Origin: Priapulus caudatus
Lineage: Eukaryota > Priapulida > Priapulimorpha > Priapulimorphida > Priapulidae
Direction: 5' to 3'
Assembly (NCBI RefSeq): GCF_000485595.1
Contig: NW_014577318.1
Coordinates: 309,550-338,709 of the forward strand
Length of the DNA: 29,160 bases
This document shows, piece after piece, positions 1 to 10,850 of the stretch; the stretch's first letter is position 1, and each line of letters begins with the position of its first letter. The position numbers were made by a program, and so were the translations under genes. Under the pieces are notes generated by a model, which worked only from the letters and a program-made list of their open reading frames with translations, was not told where the DNA came from and did not search any database.

Positions 1-193
1 GATACGGTGGTCACGGGAGGAGGGCCAGGGGGAGGGGAGGCGGGAACAGTGATTATACTTACTGTTCCACCCACGAAGATAGAGGAATTCGAGAGAGGGA
101 GCGCGTCGTTTCACACGTCAACGATGTTGATATTTTCAGCTGTCAATCCGTGTGTATCAGCCGTGTGCATATCTATCACGGTGTAAATTCGCG

Positions 194-259
194 TCTAGAA
201 CTATGGCCCTTCGCTCCGCCACAGACATGCGGCAGAGCGTAAGGGCATATAGTTCTAGA
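194..259. repeat. Hairpin in the 820-base unit (copy A)
   Basis: TCTAGAACTATGGCCCTTCG pairs with the inverted CGTAAGGGCATATAGTTCTAGA; the arms are ~27 bases around a ~10-base loop. This copy carries extra inserted bases compared with the two later copies. Confidence 0.85.
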
Positions 260-805
260 GCTAGGGTCAAATCTGTTTGTTCCGTATCATGTCCTATTCA
301 GAATGGTCTGGCTGGCCGTTGAAGCTTACCCGTGAACGAACGCTTTTTTATTGAGATCTAGTATAGCGGGGTGAAAAATGCATGACGCTGTTACATGGGA
401 AGTTCTATAGACTGATAACATAGTGCTTCTTTAGATGGAGGGTCCGCTATAGTGGTTATTATTAACGAATATTTTGTTCGGTGTTTTCCCCACGGTTTTC
501 TGGTTTTTCTAACAGGTACTTTGCGCTACATTTGTCTATTGTGGCTTGTTCAGAATGCCGTGCATCTACGCTGCATACAGATCCAATGCGGTTGACATCT
601 TACAGCGTTAATATTAACAAACACTTTAGTGTATCACATTATTTTACATGGCATATTATCGCAGTTAACGCAGATAATAAACCTGTCGATGTTATTGTGG
701 AAGCATTTATCGCACCGCACATAGAGACGCACCTCGTTCATAATACACGCGCAGGTAGTCGTAAACTATCATGAGAGCATGTTGGCATTTTGCAACTGAT
801 TGCCT

Positions 806-1082
806 CATATAAGGGTTATGGTCCCCTCGAGGCTATCTGGCCCCCGGAACGGTACCCGTGGGTAACGGTCCGGTTATACCGGAGGACGTACCCTGGTCAC
901 TATTTGATATTGCCGTTAAGGTTAGGCAGTTAGGGTTCAGGTTAGGGTTCGCGGGTTCGGCGTTAAGGGAGTAGGCGTAGGCGACTCCCTAAGACTCGGT
1001 TAGTGGAGTAGGTCGAGGTATCGGGTCGGCATATTAGATAGTACAGGGTAGTTCCGCAGTACCCGCGGGGACATAGACCTCT
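806..1082. mobile_element. Foldback element with telomere-like centre (copy A)
   Basis: The left end (around GGTTATGGTCCCC, then GGAACGGTACCC) is inverted at the right end (GTTCCGCAGTACCC, then GGGGACATAGACC). The interior at ~915-970 contains degenerate TTAGGG-type units (GGTTAGGCAGTTAGGGTTCAGGTTAGGG). A small inner palindrome AGGGAGT...ACTCCCT lies at about 967-992. No coding capacity. It is a MITE-like element by structure only; I do not recognise a named family. Confidence 0.65.
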
Positions 1083-1220
1083 CTCAGCGCAACATGATGA
1101 GTTTGTTGACTTTGTGACAGAGCATTCAGTTGCAGATTCTATACTGCTAGCGTGTAGCAGGGCGTATTTACTACTAAAGTCTCTAATGTTTTCTCCTGTT
1201 TAATTTCGCTATAATTTCCG

Positions 1221-1407
1221 ATACGATTACCGTAAATGCGCGGTCAAATGCTCGTCTGCAACACACAGGTACACCGCACGCCCGCCCTGTGCACAAACAA
1301 CATGATGCAATACAACTCTCTTATTCATGTTGTTTGTGCACAGGGCGCGTGCGGTGTACTTGTGCGTTGCAGATGAGCATTTGACCGGCATTTACGGTAA
1401 TTATCGC
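1221..1407. mobile_element. MITE-like long hairpin (copy A)
   Basis: Near-perfect inverted repeat with arms of ~80-85 bases around a short A/T-rich loop. The outer ends read GATTACCGTAAATG / CATTTACGGTAATTATC and the inner stem contains CTGTGCACAAACAACATG / CATGTTGTTTGTGCACAG. It is non-coding. A related hairpin recurs at 13379-13530 outside the duplication, so this is a dispersed family and not only a duplicate. Confidence 0.85.
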
Positions 1408-1516
1408 ATATAATAGGCGAAATAGAGTAGAGAAACATTAAGACTTTGGTAGTAATACATTTCTTGTTTACATTTTTTTATTTTATTGAGACGTTCCAAG
1501 TGGCTGTGCCTCTATA

Positions 1517-1593
1517 TCCACCACGCTCATGCAACAGCGCACATATATAATTATAACATGTGTACTGTATCGTGAGCGTGGTGGTGGTGGTGG
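1517..1593. repeat. CACCACGCTCATG hairpin (copy A)
   Basis: CCACCACGCTCATG is inverted ~45 bases downstream as GTGAGCGTGGTGG, followed by a GGT run and a G homopolymer. The loop is the AT-rich ACATATATAATTATAAC. It sits just after the TTTTATTGAGACGTTCCAAG module shared with 13600 and 15010. Confidence 0.65.
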
Positions 1594-1599
1594 GGGGGG

Positions 1600-1924
1600 G
1601 GGGCTTTGATCCCGCTGTCAGTGGTTCCAGCGCGAAATTAGTTTAAAACACATTTTACGGAATACGACAAAGTATAATTGTATAGTATTTCGCACCGCGT
1701 AAAATGCTTGTAAAATCAATTCCAACAGCAATGGTATATTTATTAGTTTTTTTAATTGCTAATTCTCCGTTCGATAACGTATGGAAATCTACCCTGCCGA
1801 CGCTACATTGATACGGAGCAACGAGAACATTACTCGTTCTTTACGTAGACGAAACTGTGTAACAGGACAATAGTGTACTCAGAAATAACCCTTTGAGTCT
1901 ATATATATAGATATCGAACTATAT
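1600..1924. other. Featureless AT-rich spacer (copy A)
   Basis: No credible gene. Near the end it holds CTATATATATAGATATCG. It is repeated almost unchanged at ~8200-8520 in copy C. Confidence 0.5.
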
Positions 1925-2597
1925 TAATGGATAATTAGGTCATTGATTATGCAAGTTGACGAATGCTAGAGTAACTGGCACCTTGTGTAGTTAATAAGTA
2001 ATTACCTTATAAGCCAACGCGTATTAGTTTGTCAATATCACTGCTGGTTACATTACAAACAAGACTTGAAATCGGTTGTTGATAATGTATCAACGTATCA
2101 TTTACGTGCCGTAAATGTCATCCAGGAGTCAAGCGATGACGTAAACATTTGTGCGGCCCGTATGTTTTGACGCAGATGAAACGGAGGTGTCAGCGTGTAA
2201 CCACGGCCACGGACTAAACATGGAAATTAGAGTAAAACACACGTACTTAATCACGGACGCATGTGAACAGCCCTGACAAAAAGTTCTTATCACAAGCGTC
2301 CATGTTACGAAATCACATGATGATAGCATCGCGTACGGCCGAGCATGCGTGCGAGAATGTCCGTTCACTATAAATCTGTATCACACCCGCTTCGCCGGCA
2401 GCGGTTTGAAACTGTAAACTGATTTTTGGACTGCGGATTTCAATTAGACATTCTTAGTAACCAGCAGTGAGATTGAGACAAACTAATACGCGTTTGGCCC
2501 TATAAGGTAATGTACTTATTAAGCTACACAAGTACGCCAGTTACGCTAGCATTCGTCAACATTGCCATATTCATGACCTATTATTCCTTTAAGCGAT
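1925..2597. mobile_element. ~670-base element with ~125-base terminal inverted repeats (copy A)
   Basis: The left arm ~1927-2055 contains GTTGACGAATGCTAGAGTAAC, CCTTGTGTAGTTAATAAGTA and ACGCGTATTAGTTTGTC. It is found inverted at ~2455-2595 as GACAAACTAATACGCG, TACTTATTAAGCTACACAAG and GTTACGCTAGCATTCGTCAA. The ~400-base interior has no credible coding frame; an open frame at 2129-2368 (minus) is short and not kept in copy C. Structurally this is a non-autonomous foldback/MITE element. I do not recognise the family and see no clear target-site duplication. Confidence 0.78.
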
Positions 2598-2790
2598 ACG
2601 ACCATGCATGAGTCAGCATATTTGCACCCAGTCAGGTGTTGTGTTGTTGAGAGCAAGCGCGCAGAGGCGTGGGAGAAATAGTATTGAAAGTAATACCGAA
2701 CAAAGTAAAAACGAACTGCTTACCCTGGCCCCGCTCTCTATCTATTATAATAGCAGCGTACTGCCTCTTTCATAACCCCGGCCTCTTCTC

Positions 2791-2794
2791 TCTC

Positions 2795-2849
<55 letters not shown>

Positions 2850-2969
2850 GCTCGCCTCTATCTCGCCGCTCTCTCTCGCGCTCTCTCTCTCTCTCCCTCT
2901 CTCTCCTCTCTCTCCTCTCTTCTCTCGCTCTCCTCTCTCTCTCTCTCTTCTCTCTCTCTCTTCTCTCCC

Positions 2970-3000
<31 letters not shown>

Positions 3001-3005
3001 TATCT
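2791..3005. repeat. (CT)n microsatellite with interruptions (copy A)
   Basis: About 210 bases of CT with scattered CTCG, CCCT and TT interruptions. It creates a long Ser/Leu open frame that is not a gene. A shorter pure CT run follows at 3152-3178. The copy C counterpart is 9420-9650. Confidence 0.95.
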
Positions 3006-3276
3006 ATCTATTCTAATGCAGCGTACTGCCTCTTTCAGAACCCCGGCCGCTCCCCCTCTATCTCCCTCTCAGATCAAGGATAGTTTGGAACCCCCGCAAT
3101 GTGTTTTCGCATATCTGCTAAACTAATCTTGGGTGCTAAACTAGGCTTGGGCCTCTCTCTCTCTCTCTCTCTCTCTCTATTCTAACTTACCACGGTAATA
3201 TCGCCAATTTGTTGTTAACGAATCCGAAGCGACTGACGTAGCACGCACGTTACACCCTTGTTCGTCGTAGATCGCT

Positions 3277-3318
3277 AGCATACGCACGCACGATCGCACG
3301 CACGCACGCACGCACGCA
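3277..3318. repeat. (CACG)n microsatellite
   Basis: A run of ACGC/CACG tetramers, CACGCACGCACGCACGCACG at its core. The copy C counterpart near 9945-9985 is badly broken up. Confidence 0.85.
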
Positions 3319-3354
3319 ACGAACGCTGTTCACTTAGAACACGACAGCCATGGC

Positions 3355-3414
3355 TTCATCGTCATCATCGTCGTCGCCGTCATCATCATCATCGTCATCA
3401 TCATCATCATCGGC
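3355..3414. repeat. (ATC/GTC)n microsatellite
   Basis: Mixed TCATCATCG and GTCGTCG triplets. On the minus strand it reads as poly-Asp in the open frame 3334-3564, which is not supported as a gene because the copy C counterpart (10018-10080) is frameshifted. Confidence 0.88.
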
Positions 3415-4004
3415 GGATTCTACGCACACACGCGGAGAGCGACGCACGCCGCGTTCGTAGTCGCACACAGCGGCGGCAGAAGAAGTAGACGTTGCTTGCT
3501 CGTCGTCGTCTGTCACACCGCCACTCCGTCTGGCCGAGGATATAACATCACGGGCCGCCACCAACCAACCCTCCTCCCTTCAAACACACACGCTGGGGAG
3601 TAGGGGGGTATTACCGACACACAACACTGCGACGACGGCTGTGGCGGCTGCGGCGGCTCAAGGATAGAGAGCATGTCCAGTAATAAACATCATCCTGCGG
3701 CTGTCCGAGCGCCGTATCGCACACTTCATATCCGAAATTAATCACCAAGTGGAGCTCGCAGTTTGAGAGCGGCTTGTTGCCGGGATTAGATGGCGAGCCC
3801 GTACAAGCCCCGCGTCGTCACTCTACGGCGGCCCTGCTGTGTGCCGACGATTCGAACGCTCGCTACGGCTCGGCTGGCGCGCTCCAACTGATTGGATGAG
3901 TACACACACACACGCGCGCGCGCGCGCGGGAGAGAGCCGGAGAGCGGACGAGCGGGCAGACGCGTACACGGGCGCGTGGCTGCACCGCGCAAGCATCTAT
4001 CGAT

Positions 4005-4039
4005 TACTGCTGCTACTGCTGCTGCTGCTGCTGCTGCGG

Positions 4040-4103
<64 letters not shown>

Positions 4104-4125
4104 GGTTTCTGCTGCTGCTGGGGGT
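4005..4125. repeat. (CTG)n(TTG)n triplet array (copy A)
   Basis: A short CTG block is followed by ~24 TTG triplets and another CTG block. It generates poly-Leu, poly-Val, poly-Cys and minus-strand poly-Thr frames simultaneously, so none is evidence of coding. Upstream at 3900-3928 is a CA/CG dinucleotide run. Confidence 0.94.
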
Positions 4126-4314
4126 GATGGCACTACTTCTGCTGACCCTGCCGAGCAGCGTAACTAGGCCACTACTAGCAGCCAGCCTATATGTTGCCGG
4201 AAACTTTCCTCCTGCGTGCTGTGCGCGCTACGAGGTGATCCCACCGCGTGTCCCTCTCGCTTATCAACACTAATCTATGACAGGCAGCTAGTGAGCGAGC
4301 GGGAGCTGTGCTGG

Positions 4315-4388
4315 GCTGCTGCCGCTGCTGCTGCTGCTGTTGCTGCTACTGGTGGTGTTGTTGCTGCTGCTGCTGCTACTGCTGCTGC

Positions 4389-4448
<60 letters not shown>

Positions 4449-4450
4449 AA
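4315..4450. repeat. (CTG)n triplet array (copy A)
   Basis: About 135 bases of CTG with occasional TTG, CTA, CCG and TTC. It gives poly-Ala and poly-Leu frames on plus and poly-Ala on minus. It lies immediately before the (TTAGGG)n-containing inverted repeat. Confidence 0.94.
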
Positions 4451-4493
4451 GCGTTACTAAGCGGGTCGCGCGCGCGGGATGGGGGCGGGAAAT

Positions 4494-4732
4494 GCTATCC
4501 CCCGGGCGTAGAGGGACAGTACCGCAATGTGGCAGCACTAGTGTTAAGATTAGGGTTAGGATCAGGGTTAGGGTTGCGGTTAGGGTTAGGGTTAGGGTTA
4601 GGATTAGGGTTAGGGATATAAGGCCATGTCTAGTACGGAGGTATGACTGCGGAATCTTTCTGTGGAAGATTTGCACTTTGAAGTATACGTCAACTGTATC
4701 ACGTGACTGTCCCTCCACGCCCGGGGGATAGC
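4494..4732. mobile_element. Inverted-repeat element enclosing (TTAGGG)n (copy A)
   Basis: The left arm GCTATCCCCCGGGCGTAGAG...GACAGT (4494-4520) is inverted at 4706-4732 (ACTGTCCCTCC, CGCCCGGGGGATAGC), 27 bases with one mismatch. Between them, at ~4543-4618, are about twelve TTAGGG-type units (variants GATTAGGG, GTTGCGG). Established: TTAGGG is the telomere repeat of many animals. Seen: this tract is interstitial and flanked by the inverted arms. Mechanism is inference. Confidence 0.82.
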
Positions 4733-4807
4733 AACACCCGATGGGGGCTTGACCACTGCTCGATGACAGGCGGGGAGGGGGGGGGGTCGCGGAAACTAGC
4801 CGCGTGG

Positions 4808-4867
4808 TCAGGTTGAACCATGTCAGGTTGAACTATATCAGGTTTAACCATGTCAGATTGAATGTAC
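4808..4867. repeat. 15-bp minisatellite, four units (copy A)
   Basis: Four units of TCAGGTTGAACCATG, the last two diverged. As 15 is a multiple of three, the unit reads as a pentapeptide repeat (HVRLN on plus). The array is too short and its copy C counterpart (~11467-11525) has an extra T, so coding is not supported. Confidence 0.85.
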
Positions 4868-4995
4868 AACGTACAAGCGTGGACGTGAATGCTACTCGTA
4901 TCACCGCCGTAGTTAACACTAGAACTATAGCCCGACATACCCCAGTCTCAATTTCGCTTGCTCGCGCAGCCAAGGCACGCAATTTGAATAGCTCT

Positions 4996-5108
4996 TTTAT
5001 ATTGTTATATATAACCCCCCCCCCCCCTTGATATCTATTTCATATCTAACCCCCTTTGATATCTAATTTATATCGATCCGCCCCCCCCTTATATCTCTTT
5101 TGTATCAC
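4996..5108. repeat. C-rich ~30-bp tandem repeat (copy A)
   Basis: About three units of TTGATATCTATTTCATATC-type sequence, each followed by a C homopolymer (CCCCC to 14 C). The copy C counterpart, 11665-11758, has much shorter C runs. Confidence 0.75.
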
Positions 5109-5109
5109 G

Positions 5110-5841
5110 ACATTAATGACATTAAAGTTGGGAACGCTCCTAATGGAGCATCACCCATAATTCTAGAGCTACGCTGTGGTCAAATCGTGTTAGTCTTCTG
5201 GAGGTACTATACTATCCGCGAATGTAGCGAAACTAGAGCGTGAACGTAGTAGATACACTACACGCGATATGTGATTGTGGTCGAACCATTTTGAAGGCAC
5301 TATGAGTGAGTGAGTGGACAGGTCGTGAGTCGCCATTACGCCACATGTAGCCAGGCACCTTAGCGTACAGAGTAAGTTAAACCGACCAGACTCTCCGACT
5401 GTTACACGGCGTAGGACGTAGTTACTAAGCCAACGTAGTGTTAAGCGAGAAGGGAACTTGTGGCTAAGAGTAAGTGTACTTTGGCCGAGCCGTATCGTGT
5501 GTTAGGCTGAAGATACTGCTGGCGAGTGGCCTGAATTTACGGTGGCCCCGTTGATCGTGTGCGGACGGACACGCGCGGCACGTTTTGCGGTTACTTTTAG
5601 CTCGTGTTGTCAGAGGAGCGTGAGCTGACGGTGCTGGGTGGTGGAGGAATACAAACACGGGGTTTTGCCTGGCGTGGGGTCAGAGATATGGGAGGGAAAA
5701 GTGCGGTGACGCTGCGGTAGTCATATAGTGTATTAAAATGCAGACGCCGTCCCGCGCATAAACGACAATGCAACGCTTTCAACGCGCCGTTACAGTATGG
5801 CCCGCCTACTGTATCAGAACCATGTCGTACTTTCACACGAG
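5110..5841. other. Unassigned spacer closing copy A
   Basis: 5110-5696 is shared with 11758-12347 and shows no recognisable gene, only short non-conserved open frames. 5697-5841 is unique in the window: it replaces the CAATTG-rich element that follows copy C, and joins to copy B at GATATGGTGGTCACGGG. Confidence 0.5.
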
Positions 5842-6662
5842 ATATGGTGGTCACGGGCGAGGAGGGCCAGGGGGAGGAGAGGGGGGAACCAGTGATATAC
5901 TTACTGTTCCACCCACGAAGATAGAGGAGAGAGAGGGAGCGGTCGTTTTCACGTCAACGATGTGATATTTTTCAGCTGTCAATCCGTGTGTATCAGCCGT
6001 GTGCATATCTATCACGGGTCAAATTCGGTCTAGAACTATGGCCCTTCGCTCCGCCACAGGCCTGCAGCAGAGCGAAGGGCTATAGTTCTAGAGCTAGGGT
6101 CAAATCTGTTTGTTCCGTATCATGTCCGTATTCAGAATGGTCTGCTGGCCCGTTGAGCATTACCCGTGAACGAACGCTTTTAGTTGAGATCTGTTAGCGG
6201 GGTGAAAAATGCATGACGCTGTTACATGGAAAGTTCTATAGACTGATAACATAGTGTTTTATAGAGGCAGGTCCGCTATAGTTGTTATATTTTAACGAAT
6301 ATTTTTTTCGGTGTTTTCCCCACGGTTTTCTGTTTTCTAACAGAGTTACTTTGCGCTTACATTGTCTATGTGGCTTGTTCAGAAGCCGCGCACTACGCTG
6401 CATACAGATCCAATGGGGTTGGCATCTTTACACGTTAATTATTAACAAACACCTTTTAGTGTATCCATATTTTAAATGGGCATATATCGAGTTACGCGAG
6501 ACTGTCGTGTATTGTGGCAAGCATTTATCGCACCTGCACATGATGAGACGCACCTCGTTCATAATAAACGCGCAGGTAGTCGTAAACTATCATGAGAGGC
6601 ATGTTGGCATTTTGCAACTGATGCTCATATAGGGTCTATGTCCCCCAGGGTACTGCCGGAAC
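5842..6662 (+). repeat. Partial tandem copy B of the ~820-base leading unit
   Basis: This repeats the first ~820 bases of the duplicated block, from GATATGGTGGTCACGGG to TACTGCCGGAACG, and joins directly to copy C at ATACGGTGGTCACGGGG (from 6663). The 820-base unit thus occurs three times (from 1, 5842 and 6663), twice head to tail. The break falls inside the left arm of the telomere-like foldback element that follows the unit in the full copies. Open frames at 6282-6632 and 6638-6988 lie inside this unit and are not preserved between copies. Confidence 0.9.
6029..6092. repeat. Hairpin in the 820-base unit (copy B)
   Basis: Same hairpin as 194-259: left arm TCTAGAACTATGGCCCTTCG, right arm CGAAGGGCTATAGTTCTAGA, with about one mismatch in this part of the stem. 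Confidence 0.88.
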
Positions 6663-6849
6663 GATACGGTGGTCACGGGGAGGAGGGCCAGGGGGAGGGG
6701 AGGCGGGAACCAGTGATATACTTACGTTCCACCCACGAAGATAGAGGAACGAGAGAGGGAGCGGTCGTTTACACGTCAACGATGTTGATATTTTCAGCTG
6801 TCAATCCTGTGTATCAGCCGTGTGCATATCTATCACGGGTCAAATTCGG

Positions 6850-6913
6850 TCTAGAACTATGGCCCTTCGCTCCGCCACAGACCTGCGGCAGAGCGAAGGG
6901 CTATAGTTCTAGA
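6850..6913. repeat. Hairpin in the 820-base unit (copy C)
   Basis: Same hairpin with ~27-base arms and a CCACAGACCTGC-type loop. It is present in all three units with the stem kept, although flanking bases vary. Confidence 0.88.
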
Positions 6914-7440
6914 GCTAGGGTCAAATCTGTTTGTTCCGTATCATGTCCTATTCAGAATGGTCTGCTGGCCGTTGAGCATTACCCGTGAACGAACGCTTTT
7001 ATTGAGATCTGTTAGCGGGGTGAAAAATGCATGACGCTGTTACATGGGAAAGTTCTATAGACTGATAACATAGTGTTTTTAGATGGAGGGTCCGCTATAG
7101 TGGTTATTATTAACGAATATTTTGTTCGGTGTTTTCCCCACGGTTTTCTGTTTCTAACAGAGTTACTTGCGCTACATTGTCTATTGTGGCTTGTTCAGAA
7201 GCCGTGCACTACGCTGCATTACAGATCCAATGGGTTGCATCTTTACCAGCTTAATTATTAACAAACACTTTTAGTGTATCAATTTTTAAATGGGCATATA
7301 TCGAGTTACGCGAACTGTCGTGTATTGTGGCAAGCATTTATCGCACCTGCACATGAGACGCACCTCGTTCATAATACACGCGCAGGTAGTCGTAAACTAT
7401 CATGAGAGCATGTTTGGCATTTTGCAACTGATGCTCATAT

Positions 7441-7688
7441 AGGGTCTATGTCCCCCAGGTACTGCCGGAACGTATCCTGGGTACGGTCCGGTATACCGAA
7501 CGTAACCCTGGTCACTATTTGATATTGCGTTAAGGTTAGGATTAGGGTTCAGGTTAGGGTTGCGGTTCGGGTTAGGGAGTAGGCGTAGGCGACTCCCTAG
7601 ACTCTTGTTAGTGGAGTAGGCGAGGTACGGTCCGGCATATTAGAGATAGTCCAGGGTACGTTCCGCAGTACCCCGGGACATAGACCCT
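7441..7688. mobile_element. Foldback element with telomere-like centre (copy C)
   Basis: The left arm AGGGTCTATGTCCC followed by GGTACTGCCGGAACGTA (7441-7475) is inverted at 7655-7688 (ACGTTCCGCAGTACC, GGGACATAGACCCT), about 33 bases with few mismatches. The centre (~7531-7583) holds TTAGGG-like units, then AGGGAGT...ACTCCCT. The direct 12-mer GGTACGGTCCGG lies inside both ends. The 5' arm is the point where copy B breaks off. Confidence 0.75.
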
Positions 7689-7814
7689 CTCAGCGCAACT
7701 GATAGTTGTTGACTTGTTGACAAGCATGTCAGTGCAATTCCTGCTAGCGTGTAGCAGGGGCGTATTTACTACTAAAGTCTTAATGTTTTCTCCTTTTATT
7801 TCGTCTATAATTTC

Positions 7815-8000
7815 CGATAATTACCGTAAATGCCGGTCAAATGCTCGTCTGCAACACACAGGTACACCGCACGCCCGCCCTGTGCACAAACAACATGAGC
7901 AAACAACTCTCTTATTCATGTTGTTTGTGCACAGGGCGGCGTGCGGTGTACTTGTGCGTTGCAGAGTGAGCATTTGACCGGCATTTACGGGTAATTATCG
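7815..8000. mobile_element. MITE-like long hairpin (copy C)
   Basis: Counterpart of 1221-1407, with ends GATAATTACCGTAAATGCCG and CGGCATTTACGGGTAATTATC. The short open frame at 7714-7977 runs through this hairpin and is not a gene. Confidence 0.88.
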
Positions 8001-8112
8001 CAATAATAGGCGAAATAGAGTAGAGAAACATTAAGACTTTGGTAGTAATACATTTCTTGTTTACATTTTTTTATTTTATTGAGAGCGTTCCAAGTGGCTG
8101 TTGCCTTATATC

Positions 8113-8200
8113 TCACCACATCTCATGCAACAGCGCACATATATAATATATAACATTGTACTGTATCGCATGGAGCGTGCGTGGTGGTCGGTGGGTGGGG
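8113..8200. repeat. CACCACGCTCATG hairpin (copy C)
   Basis: Counterpart of 1517-1593 with a less perfect stem (CACCACATCTCATGC versus GCATGGAGCGTGCGTGGTGG), followed by a GGTGGGTGGGGGGGGG run. Confidence 0.55.
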
Positions 8201-8522
8201 GGGGGCTTTGATCCCGCTGTCAGTGGTTTCCAGCGCGAAATATTAGTTTAAAACACATTTTACGGAATACGACAAAGTATAATGTATAGTATTTTCGCAC
8301 CGCGTAAAATGCTAAAATCAATTCCAACAGAATGGTATATTGTAATTAGTTTTTAATTGCTAATTCTCCCGTTCGATAACGTATGAAATCTACCCTGCCG
8401 ACGCTACATTGATACGGAGCAACGAAACATTACTCGTTCTTTACGTAGACGAAACTGTGTAACAGGACAATAGTGTACTCAGAAATAACCCTTTGAGTCT
8501 ATATATATAGATATCGAACTAT

Positions 8523-9210
8523 AATTAATGGAATAATAGGTCTATTGATTATGCAAGTTGACGAATGCTGAGTAACTGGCACCTTGTGTAGTTAATAAAG
8601 TAATTACCTTATAAGCCAACGCGTATTAGTTTGTCCAATATCACTGCTGGTTACATTACAAACAAGACTTGAAATCGGTTGTGATATGTATCAACGTATC
8701 ATTTAGTGCCGTAAATGTCATCCAGGAGTCAAGCGATGACGTAAACATTTGTGCGGCCCGTATGTTTTGGACGCAGATGAAACGGAGGTGTCAGCGTGTA
8801 ACCACGGCCACGGACTAAACATGGAAATTAGAGTAAACTACACACGTACTTAATCACGGACGCATGTGAACAGCCCTGACAAAAAGTTCTTATCACAAGC
8901 GTCCAGTTTCGAAATCCACTGATGATAGCATCCTGCGTACGCCGAGCATGCTTGCGAGAAATGTTCCGGTTTCACTATAAAGTCTGTATCACACCCGCTT
9001 CGCCGGCAGCGGTTTGAAACTGTAAACTGATTTTTGGAGTTTCTCGCGTGATTTCAATTAGACATTTCTTAGTAACCAGCAGTAGATTGACGGACAAACT
9101 AATACGCGTTTTTGCGGCCCTATAAGGTAATGTACTTTTATTAAGCTACACAAGTACGCCAGTTACGCTAGCTTCGGGTCAACATTGCATATTCAATTGA
9201 ACCTATATCT
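8523..9210. mobile_element. ~670-base element with terminal inverted repeats (copy C)
   Basis: Counterpart of 1925-2597: the left arm is near 8530-8660 and the right arm near 9060-9205, with the same internal words (AACGCGTATTAGTTTGTCC; GACAAACTAATACGCG). Both arms survive despite many one-base indels relative to copy A. Confidence 0.75.
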
Positions 9211-9419
9211 TTAAGCGATTACCGACCATGCATAGAGTCAGCATATTTGCACCCAGTAGGTGTTGTGTTGTTTGAGAGCAAGGCGCAGAGGCGTGTGGAG
9301 AAACTAGTATTTGAAAGTAATACCGCGAAAAAGTAAAAACGAAACTGCCTTTCCCCTGGCCGCCGCTCTCTATCTATTAATAATAGGCAGCGGTACTGCC
9401 TCTTTCATAACCGCGGCCT

Positions 9420-9454
9420 CTTCTCTCTCACTTTTCTCTCTCTCTCTTCTCGTC

Positions 9455-9490
<36 letters not shown>

Positions 9491-9650
9491 CGCCTTTATC
9501 GTCGCCGCTCTCTCTCGCGCCTCTCGTCTCTCTCTCCCTCTCTCTCCTCTCTCTCTCTCTCTCTCCTCGCCATCTCTCTCTCTCTCTCTCTTCTCCTCTC
9601 TCTTCTTCTCTTCCCCTCCTCTCTCCTCTTCTCTCTCTCTGCTTCTCTCT
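9420..9650. repeat. (CT)n microsatellite with interruptions (copy C)
   Basis: Same array as 2791-3005, with different interruptions and extra G/T insertions. Confidence 0.93.
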
Positions 9651-10699
9651 ATCTTTCTAATCGCGTACTGCCTTTTCAGAACACCGGCCCTCCCCTCTAT
9701 CTCCCTCTCAGATCAAAGGATAGTTTTGAACCCCGCAATTGTGTTTTTTCGCAAATATCTCTAACTAATCTCTGGCTGGTGCTTAGAACTAAGGCTTGGG
9801 CCCCTCTCTTCCTCTCCTCTCTTCTATTCTAAACTTGACCAGGTAATATCGCCAATTTGTTTGTTAACAGAATCCGACGCCGACTGACGTAGCCCGCACG
9901 TTACACCCTTGTCGTTCGTAGATCGGCTAGCATACGACTGGTTCACGAATCGCACGCATCGCACAGGCACTGGCACGCCGCAACGAACGGCTGTTCACTT
10001 AGAACACGAAGCCTGCTTTCATCGTCATCATCGTTCGTCGCCGTCATTCATATCATCGTCATCATCATCATCATCGGCTGGATTCATCTACTTAGCACAC
10101 GCGCACACACGCGGAGAGCGAAGCACGCCGCGTTCGTAGTTCGCACACAGGAGCGCGGCAGCAGAATAGCAGACGTGTGCCTTCTGCTCGTCGTGTCTCT
10201 GTCACACCGCCACTTCCCGTCTGGCCGAGGATATGTCATCACGCGGCCGCCACCAACCAACCCTTCTCCCTTCAAAACACACACGCTGGGGAGTAGGGGG
10301 GTCATTACCGACACACAAACCACTGCGACGACGGGCGTGTGGCGGCTGCGGCGGTCAAGGATAGAGAGATGTCCAGCTAATAAAATCATCCTGCGGCTGT
10401 CCGAGCGCCGTATCGCACACTTCATATCCGAATTAATCACCAAGTGGAGCTCGCAGTTTGGAGAGCGGCTTGGTTGCCGGGATTAGATGCGAGCCCGTGC
10501 AAGCCCCGCGTCGTCACTCTACGGCGGCCTGCTGTGTGCCGACGATCTCGAACACGCTCGCTACGGCTCGGCTGGCGCGCTCCAACTGATTGGATGAGTA
10601 CACACACACACGCGCGCTCCGCGCGTGGGAGAGAGCCGGAGAGCGACGAAGCGGGCAGACGCGTACAGGGCGCGTGGCTGCACCGCGCAGCATCTATCG

Positions 10700-10741
10700 A
10701 TTACTGCTGCTACTTGCTGCTGCTGCCTGCTGCTGCGGTTG

Positions 10742-10811
<70 letters not shown>

Positions 10812-10850
10812 GTTGTTGTTGTGGTTTCTGCTGCTGCTGGGGGTGATGGC
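10700..10850. repeat. (CTG)n(TTG)n triplet array (copy C)
   Basis: Counterpart of 4005-4125, with single-base insertions (GTGTTGTTG, TTTGTTG) that shift the frame in several places. Confidence 0.93.

Larger units (their letters stand above)
1..5696 (+). repeat. Segmental direct duplication, copy A
   Basis: This block is collinear with 6663-12347 over its whole length, from the opening ATACGGTGGTCACGGG to the shared closing CAGAGATATGGGAGGG at 5681-5696. The two copies share every landmark in the same order and spacing: hairpins, CT tract, CTG arrays, telomere-like tracts and C-rich repeats. Differences are mainly one-base insertions and deletions plus microsatellite length changes. No reading frame is kept between the copies, so the block behaves as non-coding DNA. 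The window opens at the first base of the 820-base unit, so further copies may lie upstream. Confidence 0.93.

Noticed and set aside
481-774. 97-residue frame in the 820-base unit
   Set aside because: The equivalent regions in the two other copies are frameshifted and share no continuous reading frame.
4543-4618. True chromosome end
   Set aside because: The TTAGGG tract is short, degenerate and internal, and is repeated in a duplicate 6.7 kb away.
3786-4731. Long poly-Ala, poly-Leu, poly-Val and poly-Thr open frames on both strands
   Set aside because: They are products of CTG/TTG triplet arrays, are open in several frames at once, and the duplicate copy is frameshifted by single-base indels.
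4808-4867. Pentapeptide-repeat protein (HVRLN)n
   Set aside because: Only four units, and the copy C counterpart carries a frame-breaking extra base.
10084-10443. 119-residue minus frame near the CACG/ATC repeats
   Set aside because: Not maintained in copy A and composed of duplicated non-coding sequence.
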